Positions 24,867 to 35,343 of a stretch of 64,000 bases of DNA are shown here, piece after piece. Source of the DNA: HGM04593 sp045646965 (GTDB lineage Bacteria > Bacteroidota > Bacteroidia > Bacteroidales > Bacteroidaceae). Both the position numbers and the translations under genes were made by a program. The notes beneath the pieces were generated by a model. The model was given only the letters and a program-made list of their open reading frames with translations, had not been told where the DNA came from and ran no database searches. The stretch covers positions 12,662 through 76,661 of the forward strand of contig JAZRLR010000003.1 of NCBI GenBank assembly GCA_045646965.1. Direction: 5' to 3'. The stretch's first letter is position 1. Each line of letters starts with the position of its first letter.

Positions 24867-27395
24867 TTATTTCTTTTTGAAGAGGTCGAGAGCTTTGTTT
24901 ATTAGTTTGTCGGCAACCTCTTTTTTTATGTCTGTGCTCTCGGTAGTTGTCTCCTCACCGCTTGCACTCTCGCTGCTTGTGCCAAGCAACTTATCTATGG
25001 CACTGCTTGCAGCTTTTGCCGCAGCTTTCTTTGCAAGAGACTCCATATCTATGCTCACCTTGGGAGAGGTAAATGTGCCACCTATGAGCATATCCACCGT
25101 GCCGAGCTGTGAGAGCTTGCCCACAGATGTGGGAATGGTTATTTCGCCCTTGTAATCGATTGTCTGGTCGAGTCCGGTGCTACCCGAAAGATTCATTTTG
25201 TAGTCGCCGAGCTTTATATCGAAAGGCTTTGTGTTTACGCGGCCGTCCTTGATTGTGAAATCGATTTTCAGGTCTTTCACGCGAGTATCTTTGAGCGAAG
25301 GTTTGTTCAAGATGTCGGCAACTGTTTGAATTACCGTTACATTGTTCAGGCTCAAGTCGTTTGTCGAGAGTGAGCCGCTACCTGTGAGGCTCTGCAGCAC
25401 GGGCGACATAGTCTCGTCGAGCTTTGTGTCTATGCTCACGCTGCCCGAGAAATTTCCTGTGAGACCGCTGAACACAGGAGCAAGTTTACGCACCACATTC
25501 AAGTCGTTATATGCCTTGGCAAAGACAATTTTATTAAGTTTAAACGAAGCGTTGAACTGCGGTTCTGCCTCCTTGGGAGTATAATAATAACCGTTCACTA
25601 CAACCTCGCCGCCCATTGTGTTGAGCGATAGATTTTTCATATTCACCTTGCTGTTTTTTACCACGAGCGAGCCTTTCAAATTCTCAAACGACATATTGTC
25701 GAAAAGCACTTTCTTGAAAGATGCCTGCATAGAGAAATCGATATTGTCGGGAATCTCTATTATGCCCATTGCCACGGTATCGGCTGCGGCGGCCTGCTCC
25801 TCGGCTGCGGGCACGGCAGTGCTGTCGGTAGTCATAAAATCGTTGAGATTAAAATAGCTGCTGCTCACGTTGAGCGTACCCTTGAGAGTGGTGCCTTTGA
25901 GTGCGTAACCGAGATAATTCTCGAACTTGCTATCGAGCACAATATCGTTCTTGCCGATATTTACAGCCGTCTCGCTCAATTTGAGATATTGAGGAGTGAA
26001 TGTGAGAAGAGATTTCTTTATATCCACATCGGGCATATCCTCCATTGCAAGCGACATATTTGCGAGACGCACACTACCCTGCGCCTTTATCTTGTCGTAC
26101 TGTTCTTTCTCTATGCTCGACATACGTCCCTTGATATTTATATCGGCATCTACCACTCCATTCAACTCCATATCCTCGAGAGGATATATATCCTTCACTT
26201 TGCCCAAATCGAGCTTGCCCTTGGCCGAAGCATCGAAGGCAAGATCGCTCATAGGTGTCTGCATTGTAGCCTGCAGGCTGAAGGGATTCCCTGCCATAAC
26301 AAAGTTGAACGGATTGACATTTATAACCGTGGCATCGAGCGAGCCGCCGGGGTTGTTTACCGTTGCCGCGATATTTATCTTGTTTACGGCAGCGGGCAGG
26401 TCGGGGTATTGAAACATCGCATCCTCCACATTGAAGGCGAGGCTGAACTCGGGCACTATGCTGTCGCCCTGCATCAAGCCCTTTGCATAGGCGGTGAGAG
26501 AGGCCTTACCGTCGGTGCGCAGTCCCTCAAAATCTTTTGTATATATCGCAGGCACGAGCGAGAGTATCTCTTTGAAGCCTATTTTATTACTTCCCAGCTT
26601 TACATCCATCTCCACATCGTCGCCCACAAGCGCAACCCATCCGTCGAGAGCTGTCTCTATGGCATTGAGGCGCAAGGTATTCTTGTCAAATGTGAAACGG
26701 CTGTTCTCGAGGTCGGCATCTATCTTCATATCTGCCGCAATCTTGGCTTTGTTCAAGAAGGGGACATCCTCCATCTTGAATGTAACAGCCTTTGTCTGCA
26801 CGTTGAGGTCGAGGAGTGTACGGCTGTTGCCGAAATCTCCCGAACAGGTGGCGTCGAGCTTTTCTACCTCGGCATACATATTACCCTGCCTGTCGTCGTA
26901 AACAAGATTGAAATTGCGCACTGCAAGTTCCTGCAATTTGATGCGGAAAGGCGACACCTCGGTGGTGTCCTCTGCCACTACCTCCTCGCTCTCGTCTGTG
27001 GGCTTCATCACATCCCAGTTTACACTGCCGTCGGGCAGCACAATAGCCTTGAGCGAAACGCCGTCGAGCAGAACGGTCGAAATCTCATAACCCTCGTCTC
27101 CGAAGAGTGACATAAGATTAACCGAAGCCGTTATCTCCTCGGCACTCACAAGGGTATCGCCTGCAAAGGCATCTACTCCCTTGAGATAGAAATCATTGAG
27201 TGTCACAGAGGCCTGCGGAAAATCGCTTATAAGGCTGATTCCCAATTTTCTAAAGTCGAACTCGGCGTTCAACAGTTTATTTCCCTCCTGCTTTACGAGA
27301 GTTTCAATCTTCTCGGTAAAGAGCAGTGGCAAAGTCACAAGTAACAGCACAATCACAATAATTGTCGCAAGTGTGATTTTTAAGAACTTCTTCAT
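24867..27395 (-). CDS. AsmA family envelope protein
   Basis: 842 residues from the ATG at 27395 (MKKFLKITLATIIVIV). Reading further upstream adds 36 non-conserved residues that overlap the promoter. A single N-terminal transmembrane helix anchors a long periplasmic beta-rich region with AsmA features (LLDGVSLKAIVLPDGSVNWD; GSGSLSTNDLSL near the C-terminus). A low-complexity S/E/T-rich tail precedes the last helix. AsmA-like proteins are linked to lipid transport and outer-membrane assembly. Stands alone between terminators. Confidence 0.85.
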   Translation of the reverse strand: MKKFLKITLATIIVIVLLLVTLPLLFTEKIETLVKQEGNKLLNAEFDFRKLGISLISDFPQASVTLNDFYLKGVDAFAGDTLVSAEEITASVNLMSLFGDEGYEISTVLLDGVSLKAIVLPDGSVNWDVMKPTDESEEVVAEDTTEVSPFRIKLQELAVRNFNLVYDDRQGNMYAEVEKLDATCSGDFGNSRTLLDLNVQTKAVTFKMEDVPFLNKAKIAADMKIDADLENSRFTFDKNTLRLNAIETALDGWVALVGDDVEMDVKLGSNKIGFKEILSLVPAIYTKDFEGLRTDGKASLTAYAKGLMQGDSIVPEFSLAFNVEDAMFQYPDLPAAVNKINIAATVNNPGGSLDATVINVNPFNFVMAGNPFSLQATMQTPMSDLAFDASAKGKLDLGKVKDIYPLEDMELNGVVDADINIKGRMSSIEKEQYDKIKAQGSVRLANMSLAMEDMPDVDIKKSLLTFTPQYLKLSETAVNIGKNDIVLDSKFENYLGYALKGTTLKGTLNVSSSYFNLNDFMTTDSTAVPAAEEQAAAADTVAMGIIEIPDNIDFSMQASFKKVLFDNMSFENLKGSLVVKNSKVNMKNLSLNTMGGEVVVNGYYYTPKEAEPQFNASFKLNKIVFAKAYNDLNVVRKLAPVFSGLTGNFSGSVSIDTKLDETMSPVLQSLTGSGSLSTNDLSLNNVTVIQTVADILNKPSLKDTRVKDLKIDFTIKDGRVNTKPFDIKLGDYKMNLSGSTGLDQTIDYKGEITIPTSVGKLSQLGTVDMLIGGTFTSPKVSIDMESLAKKAAAKAASSAIDKLLGTSSESASGEETTTESTDIKKEVADKLINKALDLFKKK

Positions 27396-27467
27396 ATTTC
27401 GTTTATTTAAATTATTTCTTTTGCGGCACACAAAGAGAGCCCCCTGCGTTTGCCGCACCTCGCTTGA

Positions 27468-27475
27468 CAAAGCTA
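27468..27475 (-). promoter_or_regulatory. -7 element of the AsmA-like gene
   Basis: TAGCTTTG on the minus strand, 73 bases ahead of the ATG at 27395 and just past the nahA terminator. Confidence 0.45.
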
Positions 27476-27478
27476 CAA

Positions 27479-27523
27479 ATAGACCAAAATTTAACCGTCG
27501 CAAACGGTTAAATTTTGGTCTAT
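27479..27523 (-). terminator. Terminator of the hexosaminidase operon
   Basis: A 20-bp perfect stem with a 5-base loop (27479-27498, 27504-27523) begins 8 bases after the hexosaminidase stop. The T-tract is weak, but the stem is very stable. Confidence 0.8.
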
Positions 27524-27531
27524 TTTATCTC

Positions 27532-29163
27532 TTATTTAAAGACGTGCTTACCATAGTTCACACCTCGCAAACGATAGTACTCGTCCTCCTGCTGCAAACG
27601 CTCGAGGAAGCATTTGTAACTACGTTTCTCTTGAGGAGTCCAGCCCGCCTCGGCAACTGCGGCGAGACGCGGCAACATAAGGTATTGCACAATGTCGGCT
27701 TCTTCAACCCACTCTGTCCAGAAGTTGGCCTGAACACCCAGGTATTTCTCTTGCAGATTCTCGGGGACATTATTCATCGGCACATAGTTATATACCCTCT
27801 CAACGGTCTCATCGCCGTAGCCCTGCGAACGAGGTTCTGTTTCGAGTTTCGACTGTCTGCGGTTTATGTAATAGGGAATCTGGGGCGAGAGAATTGTGTA
27901 GTGTCCGCGGGCGGCGGCATCTTTTGCAGCGCCGTCGGCTCCTATCCACGCCATAATTGTTATGTCGTTTCCAAGCGGTTCTGTGTTACCGTGCAGCACC
28001 TCGTTCCAGAATATCAGTTTACGCTGCTCGGCTGCAGGTTTCTGCGCAATGTGCTCCTTTATCTGTCTGTAGAAATCGACCTGCAGGTCGCGGTAGTTTT
28101 TTGAACCTATCGAAGCAAGCATCTTTTGACAATCGGCGTTGCGTTCCCACTTATTTGTGGGGCACTCGTCACCGCCGAGGTGTATGTAACCGAAGGGGAA
28201 AATCTCTGTGAGCTCGTCTATCACATCCTTTGCAAACTGCACGGCTGCAGGATTGGCCACGTTTATCACATCGCCCGACACGCCTTGCCACAGCCACACC
28301 TCGTGGGAATTCTCGGGGTCGCAGGCAAGAATCTCGGGATACGAAGCCACGGCAGCCTGTGAGTGTCCGGGGATATCTACCTCGGGAACAATTTCTATGA
28401 AACGCTCGCGAGCGTACGCAACCACCTCCTTGGCATCTTTTTTGGAATAGAAACCGCCATACAGAATGCCGTCGGGTTTCACATCGCCCCAGCCAAGCAC
28501 CTTGCTCTGACGCCACGCACCTGTCTCGGTGAGCTTGGGATATTTCTTTATCTCGATGCGCCAGCCCTGGTCTTCGGTGAGATGCCAATGGAAACGGTTC
28601 ATCTTGTAGGCTGCCATAACATCGATAATCTTCATTATCTCCTCCTTGCCATAGAAATGACGTCCCTCGTCGAGCATAAATCCGCGCCACGAGAATCGCG
28701 GCTCGTCCTCAATGCTTATGCAGGGCACGCTCCACTCTTTCACAGTCTTGTCGGACACAACAGCCATCACATTACGTGGCATAAGTTGCTTGAGTGTCTG
28801 CAGGGCATAGAAGAAACCGGCAGGCTTTGAGGCTGCGATGATAATTTTCTCCTTCTGCACATCGAGGGTGTAACCTTCGGCAGCTATGTTTTTGTCGAGA
28901 TTCAGGACAATGCTTGCCTTGTCGCTCTTCTTTGTCTTTTTAACCGACACACCCGTCGCTTTTTTGAAATCGCGGGCAAAGCTCTTCAAAATATTATATA
29001 CACTGTCGCCGTCGTATGCCGGGACAAAAACTTTCACCTTGTCACCAAAGACAAAGGCTCCCTCCCCCACGCTCATCTTTGCGGGCTGCGGAATTAGTGA
29101 GATACCGTTGGCATATACCGACAGAGTCAGCATAAGCAAAAGGGTGAATAGAACTTTTCTCAT
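27532..29163 (-). CDS. Beta-N-acetylhexosaminidase, GH20
   Basis: 543 residues: signal peptide (1-19), an N-terminal GH20b-like domain and a catalytic barrel. The catalytic pair Asp332-Glu333 is seen in HLGGDECP, and the substrate-binding stretch FHWHLTEDQGWRIEI is intact. It removes terminal GlcNAc/GalNAc from host or diet glycans in the periplasm or at the cell surface. It is the last gene of an operon that begins upstream with ettA or the aminotransferase. Its product could feed NagB, encoded elsewhere in the window. Confidence 0.92.
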   Translation of the reverse strand: MRKVLFTLLLMLTLSVYANGISLIPQPAKMSVGEGAFVFGDKVKVFVPAYDGDSVYNILKSFARDFKKATGVSVKKTKKSDKASIVLNLDKNIAAEGYTLDVQKEKIIIAASKPAGFFYALQTLKQLMPRNVMAVVSDKTVKEWSVPCISIEDEPRFSWRGFMLDEGRHFYGKEEIMKIIDVMAAYKMNRFHWHLTEDQGWRIEIKKYPKLTETGAWRQSKVLGWGDVKPDGILYGGFYSKKDAKEVVAYARERFIEIVPEVDIPGHSQAAVASYPEILACDPENSHEVWLWQGVSGDVINVANPAAVQFAKDVIDELTEIFPFGYIHLGGDECPTNKWERNADCQKMLASIGSKNYRDLQVDFYRQIKEHIAQKPAAEQRKLIFWNEVLHGNTEPLGNDITIMAWIGADGAAKDAAARGHYTILSPQIPYYINRRQSKLETEPRSQGYGDETVERVYNYVPMNNVPENLQEKYLGVQANFWTEWVEEADIVQYLMLPRLAAVAEAGWTPQEKRSYKCFLERLQQEDEYYRLRGVNYGKHVFK

Positions 29164-29169
29164 AACTGT

Positions 29170-29865
29170 TTATTTTTCTTTTGACATAACTGCTGCAATC
29201 GACAGCAAAAGGCCGAGCACAATGCTCAACGATGCTGCAAAGAGCACCTGATATGCAGCGGGCAACATAAAAGTGATTGTGTGAGCGGGAATCCAGAACA
29301 AGGGAATTGTGCGTTTGAACACAAAGCCCCACTGCACTTTCCAATTGAGCGTCGAGATAATCTCTCCAAATTTTATGAGCGTCACAAGTGACGACAGCTT
29401 ACCCCCGCAGTTGAGAATATGTGTGTCGGTAACCTTGTGAACGGTCATAAACATAGGTGCAAAGAATGTGTTCATCGCTGTGGAAATGCAGAGTGCATCG
29501 ATGAATTTCTTCCAACTGCAGCTATCGTCCATAGCGGCCGACATACCCTCGAGCCCCCAAGACTCAAGCATAGGAGGTACACCGTTTGAGAAAATCTTCA
29601 TCGCAACGGCAATCATCACACCCAAGATACCCCACACGATGGAGCGGGGAATAATTCCGTATCCTTTATATGTGTAAACACCCTGTTTAATGCGCAAACC
29701 GAGCATTTCGCCCACCGATGAAAGTATCATAAACTTCACAAAGGCCATAAGGTAAGGATGTGCGGCATTTGTGCTTTTGTAGAACTCAAATACCGTGTCG
29801 CTCACAAAGAACGGCAGAAGCAGAGCTGTAACTGCTGCAATAAATACAATATCTATCTTTTTCAT
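29170..29865 (-). CDS. Mpv17/PMP22-like membrane protein
   Basis: 231 residues with about five membrane segments. The C-terminal third (IPLFWIPAHTITFMLP, then YQVLFAASLSIVLGLLLS) follows the pattern of the Mpv17/PMP22 signature, in which a tryptophan- and proline-bearing helix is followed by P..YxVLF. A bacterial version of this mostly eukaryotic family is known in Bacteroidales, as far as I recall. It lies 6 bases upstream of the GH20 gene. Function not known; a channel or lipid role is possible. Confidence 0.55.
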   Translation of the reverse strand: MKKIDIVFIAAVTALLLPFFVSDTVFEFYKSTNAAHPYLMAFVKFMILSSVGEMLGLRIKQGVYTYKGYGIIPRSIVWGILGVMIAVAMKIFSNGVPPMLESWGLEGMSAAMDDSCSWKKFIDALCISTAMNTFFAPMFMTVHKVTDTHILNCGGKLSSLVTLIKFGEIISTLNWKVQWGFVFKRTIPLFWIPAHTITFMLPAAYQVLFAASLSIVLGLLLSIAAVMSKEK

Positions 29866-29886
29866 AATATATTAATTCATAATATA

Positions 29887-30330
29887 TTAATCAAATTTCA
29901 CCATCTTTGAGAGAAGCTCCTCAATTGTGCACGACTCAATACCGTTGCGCTGCATAGCGTCGGCAGCCTTCAACGTGTTGGGCACTTTTATAATTACATA
30001 AGAGTTGTCGCCAAACGAGAAGCAATACATATACTCTATGCTGATATTTGAGAGAGAGAGTTTTTTAATCTTCTCATAGAAGCCACCAACTTGATTTCCG
30101 CAAGAAATTACAATGACATCCGACATATTTATTGCCACATTGTTCTCGTGCAGAATGGCGTGGGCTCTTTCGTTATTTGTGGTAATGAGACGCAGGATTC
30201 CGAACTCCGATGTATCGGAAACGGTAGCTGCGATTATACCCACGTTGGCCTTTGCAAGAATTTCCATAATCTCATAAAGACGGCCCGACTTATTCTCCAA
30301 AAATATTGATATCTGTTTTACTGTGCTCAT
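29887..30330 (-). CDS. ACT-domain regulatory protein
   Basis: 147 residues made of two ACT domains in tandem (about 4-70 and 75-140; KQISIFLENKSGRLYEIMEILA opens the first). There is no catalytic domain. ACT domains bind amino acids. Lying 11 bases after a phenylacetate-CoA ligase gene, it probably senses an aromatic or branched amino acid and tunes the pathway. This pairing is common in Bacteroidales. Confidence 0.85.
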   Translation of the reverse strand: MSTVKQISIFLENKSGRLYEIMEILAKANVGIIAATVSDTSEFGILRLITTNNERAHAILHENNVAINMSDVIVISCGNQVGGFYEKIKKLSLSNISIEYMYCFSFGDNSYVIIKVPNTLKAADAMQRNGIESCTIEELLSKMVKFD

Positions 30331-30341
30331 AATTCTTATAT

Positions 30342-31646
30342 TTATTGTTTACGTAAATCCTTAACACGCACGGCTTTGCCCTCGGACTGCGGCAGGCTTC
30401 CACGAGACACGAGACGCACTTTGGGGGTAACGAGAATCTCGTCTTTTATGCGACGTGTAATCTCTTTGCCCAAGTTCTGCAGCACAGAGAAATCGTCGGT
30501 TGTGAGAGTGTTCAACTCCACATCCACAAAGATTATATCGTTGTTATCGATGGTGTCGATGGTTATGAGATAGTTGGTTCCAAGCTCGGGGAACTGCATA
30601 AGAATCTTCTCTATCTGCATAGGGAAGATGTTTACACCCTTCACAATGAACATATCGTCGCTGCGACCTTTTATGCGGTCGAGACGGCGGTGTGTACGAC
30701 CACAGGGACACTCGTCGGTGAGGAAGCGGGTGAGGTCGCGTGTGCGGTAACGTATGAGGGGCATAGCCTCGCGGTCGAGTGTTGTGAGCACGAGCTCGCC
30801 AATCTCTCCGTCGGGCACGGGCTCCAGGGTGTCGGGGTCTACAATCTCCACTAGGTAAGAATCCTCCCAGATGTGCATACCGTTCTGCTCCTGACACTCA
30901 AAGGCGACACCGGGGCCGCTCATCTCAGTCATACCGAAGCTGTTGTAAGCCTTCACACCGAAACGCTCCTCAATCTTGCGGCGTGTCTCCTCGGTGTGAG
31001 GCTCGGCGCCAATCAGGAAGGTGGTGAGGTGTGTCTGTGTCTTGGGGTCGATTCCCACCTCATCAAACACATCGGCCAGACGCAGAGCGTAGCTGGGTAT
31101 GGCGTGTATGGCTGTGGTGCCGAAATCCATAATAAATTTTATCTGACGCAAGCTGTTTCCCGCAGCAGCAGGGATAGACATAGCTCCCAGGCGCTCAATA
31201 CCAGCCTGCATACCCAGACCGCCGGTAAACATTCCGTATCCCGACGAATTCTGTATCACGTCGGTGTTGCGCAAGCCCACCATATAGAAACTGCGTGCCA
31301 CGCGGTTTGCCCAAGTAGCGAGGTCGTTCTTTGTGTGACAAATTACGGTGGGGTTACCTGTGGTACCGCTCGACGAGTGCAGACGTGTAACTTCCTTCTG
31401 GTCACAAGCAAGGAAGCCGAAGGGGTAGTTGTCGCGCATATCCTGTTTTGTGGTAAAGGGGAGTTTGCGTATATCGTCGATGCTCTCGATAGTATTTACG
31501 TCTATACCCTTTTCGGCATATAATTTGCTGTAGAAAGGAGATTTTACAGCCTGCGCAATTGTGCTTTTAAGACGCTCGAGCTGTAGTTTTTCAAGGTCGG
31601 GACGGGAAATCGTCTCTATTTCGGGTTCAAAATATTTCTTATCCAT
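30342..31646 (-). CDS. Phenylacetate--CoA ligase (PaaK type)
   Basis: 434 residues of the ANL superfamily: phosphate-binding loop SSGTTGNPT, adenylate motif YNSFGMTEMSGPG and the C-terminal hinge DRIKGRSDDMF. It activates phenylacetate or other aryl acids to CoA thioesters. In gut anaerobes it usually works with aminotransferases and 2-oxoacid ferredoxin oxidoreductases in aromatic amino-acid metabolism. The aminotransferase is next to it (20-base gap), but the oxidoreductase is not in the window. Confidence 0.9.
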   Translation of the reverse strand: MDKKYFEPEIETISRPDLEKLQLERLKSTIAQAVKSPFYSKLYAEKGIDVNTIESIDDIRKLPFTTKQDMRDNYPFGFLACDQKEVTRLHSSSGTTGNPTVICHTKNDLATWANRVARSFYMVGLRNTDVIQNSSGYGMFTGGLGMQAGIERLGAMSIPAAAGNSLRQIKFIMDFGTTAIHAIPSYALRLADVFDEVGIDPKTQTHLTTFLIGAEPHTEETRRKIEERFGVKAYNSFGMTEMSGPGVAFECQEQNGMHIWEDSYLVEIVDPDTLEPVPDGEIGELVLTTLDREAMPLIRYRTRDLTRFLTDECPCGRTHRRLDRIKGRSDDMFIVKGVNIFPMQIEKILMQFPELGTNYLITIDTIDNNDIIFVDVELNTLTTDDFSVLQNLGKEITRRIKDEILVTPKVRLVSRGSLPQSEGKAVRVKDLRKQ

Positions 31647-31666
31647 CTTTTGAGTTTTTTGTGGAT

Positions 31667-32974
31667 TTACTTATGGTTTTCGTTAAAAAGTGCAAGACGC
31701 TCCTCGAGCATTGCATAGTGGTGAGGCTTGATATTTGACGAGCAGGCACGTATACCCTTGCGGTTGCTACCCGTTGTAGAGAGGTCGATACCGCTCACTC
31801 CGTAATAGAGTAGCTCCTGCAAAAGCTCGGCACCGTCCATATCCTTGTAGCCCATAGTAAAGAAGAAACCGTCGCTCACGGGCTCCTCGTCGTCCTTGTC
31901 ATAAACCACGTTGAAACCTGTGCGTTCGAGAATATCCTTGAGACGCTTTGTGCGGTCGGCATACTCTTTTATATCGCCCACGAAGTTGTAGTCGCCGTCG
32001 CAAGCCGCCTTGAGCATTGCCGCCATAGCATACTGCGCCGAGTGCGAAACACCCGAAGAGAATGTATACAGGAATATATAGGCGTATGCAGCACCGAAGC
32101 GGGGAATTCCATAGCGCTCTTTCAGGCTGTCGTAGTGACGTTCGTAGAGCTTGTCCGAAATACAAGCCATAGCGATGCGCTGACCTGCATAGCTGAATAT
32201 CTTCGATGCGCTCATAAGCATAATGTAGTTGTCGGTGTATTTTGACACGCTCAACTGATAGGGAGCCTCAAAGGGCTTGCCCATATCCTTGCGGAAGTCC
32301 ATCGTCATATAAGCGAGGTCTTCTATCACAATCACATCGTGTTTTGTGGCAAGACGTCCTATGATTTCGAGCTCGGTGTCGTTGAGACACATCCAAGTGG
32401 GGTTATTGGGGCTCGAATAGAGCACTGCACAGATATTACCCTGCGCAAAATAGCTCTCGAGTTTTTCTTCGAGTCTCTTGCCGCGGTAATCGGCTATGTC
32501 GAACGAGGCAATCTTGACACCTATTACATTGGCCTGCATCTTCTGCACGGGGAAACCGGGGTCGATGTAGAGCACGGTGTCTTTTTTTGCATCGAGCTGC
32601 GATGCAAGCATCAGCGATGCAAACGAAGCCTGCATAGAACCCACGGTGGGAATACATCCCGAGGGTTTGATATCGGTATCCACAAAGGCTTTGATGAAGC
32701 GCGATGCCTGCTCCTTAACCTCGGGTATTCCGTCAATAATGGGATATACCGACGCTACGCCACGTTGCAGAGCCTCGCACTCGGCCTTCACTCCCACAGC
32801 CGATGGGGGGAGACCGGGTACGCCCATCTCGAAATGAATAAATTCTGTACCTGTAGCTGCCTCGGCTGCGCGCACAATGGCACCCACCTGACGTATTGAG
32901 GCTTTTTTAATATCGGTAATCTCCAGTTCTTTCATAATGCCGTCAATTACCGACGGCTCTATAACTGTTTTCAT
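31667..32974 (-). CDS. Class I/II pyridoxal-phosphate aminotransferase
   Basis: 435 residues. The PLP-binding lysine is in MSASKIFSYAGQR, and the cofactor region SSPNNPTW and the aspartate VIEDLAYM are present. The N-terminus has a helical extension of about 40 residues. Specificity cannot be read directly. With the adjacent PaaK and ACT genes, an aromatic amino acid is a likely substrate. It starts 12 bases after ettA. Confidence 0.88.
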   Translation of the reverse strand: MKTVIEPSVIDGIMKELEITDIKKASIRQVGAIVRAAEAATGTEFIHFEMGVPGLPPSAVGVKAECEALQRGVASVYPIIDGIPEVKEQASRFIKAFVDTDIKPSGCIPTVGSMQASFASLMLASQLDAKKDTVLYIDPGFPVQKMQANVIGVKIASFDIADYRGKRLEEKLESYFAQGNICAVLYSSPNNPTWMCLNDTELEIIGRLATKHDVIVIEDLAYMTMDFRKDMGKPFEAPYQLSVSKYTDNYIMLMSASKIFSYAGQRIAMACISDKLYERHYDSLKERYGIPRFGAAYAYIFLYTFSSGVSHSAQYAMAAMLKAACDGDYNFVGDIKEYADRTKRLKDILERTGFNVVYDKDDEEPVSDGFFFTMGYKDMDGAELLQELLYYGVSGIDLSTTGSNRKGIRACSSNIKPHHYAMLEERLALFNENHK

Positions 32975-32985
32975 AGCTGTAGTTT

Positions 32986-34683
<1,698 letters not shown>

Positions 34684-34889
34684 TTTTATACTTATTTACT
34701 TAATCTACATATATGAAAGTATGGGCACCGATATGGTCGGCGCCGAAATATTTTGCGAATATATATAATTTAGTTGATTTCCGCCACACATTATTTTAAT
34801 TAATGAATGCAAATCAAATATAAATCGCGCAATATTTACAAATCACACAGCGATGATACTATTTTTTATATATTTTTTGACTACAAGCA

Positions 34890-34920
34890 TTGCAGAATAA
34901 ATATTTTTATATACTTTTGC
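34890..34920 (+). promoter_or_regulatory. Promoter of tRNA-Ala
   Basis: TTGC (34890-34893), an 18-base spacer and TACTTTTGC (34912-34920) lie 32 bases ahead of the tRNA. The rest of the spacer 34684-34889 is AT-rich with no gene seen. Confidence 0.5.
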
Positions 34921-34952
34921 AGCCGAAAACAAAACCACGTTTTGCAATTCAC

Positions 34953-35026
34953 GGGGCATTAGCTCATCTGGCTAGAGCGTTTGACTGGCAGTCAAAAGGT
35001 GACGAGTTCGACTCTCGTATGCTCCA
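34953..35026 (+). tRNA. tRNA-Ala (GGC)
   Basis: A 74-base cloverleaf folds fully. The acceptor stem is GGGGCAT/ATGCTCC with the G3:U70 wobble that marks alanine tRNAs. The D stem is GCTC/GAGC, the anticodon stem TTTGA/TCAAA with loop CTGGCAG (anticodon GGC), and the T arm ACGAG-TTCGACT-CTCGT. The CCA end is not encoded. Confidence 0.97.
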
Positions 35027-35034
35027 CAAAATTT

Positions 35035-35082
35035 AAAAGCACTGAAAACCAATTATTTACAAGGTTGTTCAGTGCTTTTTTT
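35035..35082 (+). terminator. Terminator of tRNA-Ala
   Basis: A 12-bp stem (35035-35046 and 35068-35079), extended by a nearby inner pairing AACC/GGTT, runs into a T-tract. It is 8 bases after the tRNA. Confidence 0.85.
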
Positions 35083-35287
35083 GATTTTAATCAAGCCCGC
35101 AAAGCGGGGCTCACGGCTCACCTATTTAGAATATCCGCATCTACACCCTGCTATGCTGTTTAATATCAGCAATAAACATAAAAGGCTTTAAAGCAGCTGC
35201 CAATTGCCTGCAAATTCACACTCAAAAGTTCACTTGATTCGCCTATTCATAGCGCAAGCTTCCCCACTCCTTATTATAATATATACA
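35083..35287. other. Spacer between tRNA-Ala and carB terminators
   Basis: No gene supported on either strand. A small dyad TTGATT-N2-AATCAA (35081-35094) and a GC-rich hairpin near 35093-35111 are the only structure seen. Confidence 0.6.
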
Positions 35288-35326
35288 AAAAAGTCATAGG
35301 CCGGAATATCCGGCCTATGACTTTTT
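35288..35326. terminator. Bidirectional terminator behind carB
   Basis: A 17-bp perfect stem (35288-35304 and 35310-35326) with loop AATAT and A/T tracts on both sides. It serves carB on the minus strand, 18 bases from its stop. Confidence 0.9.
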
Positions 35327-35343
35327 GTATTCTGTGGAAGGAA

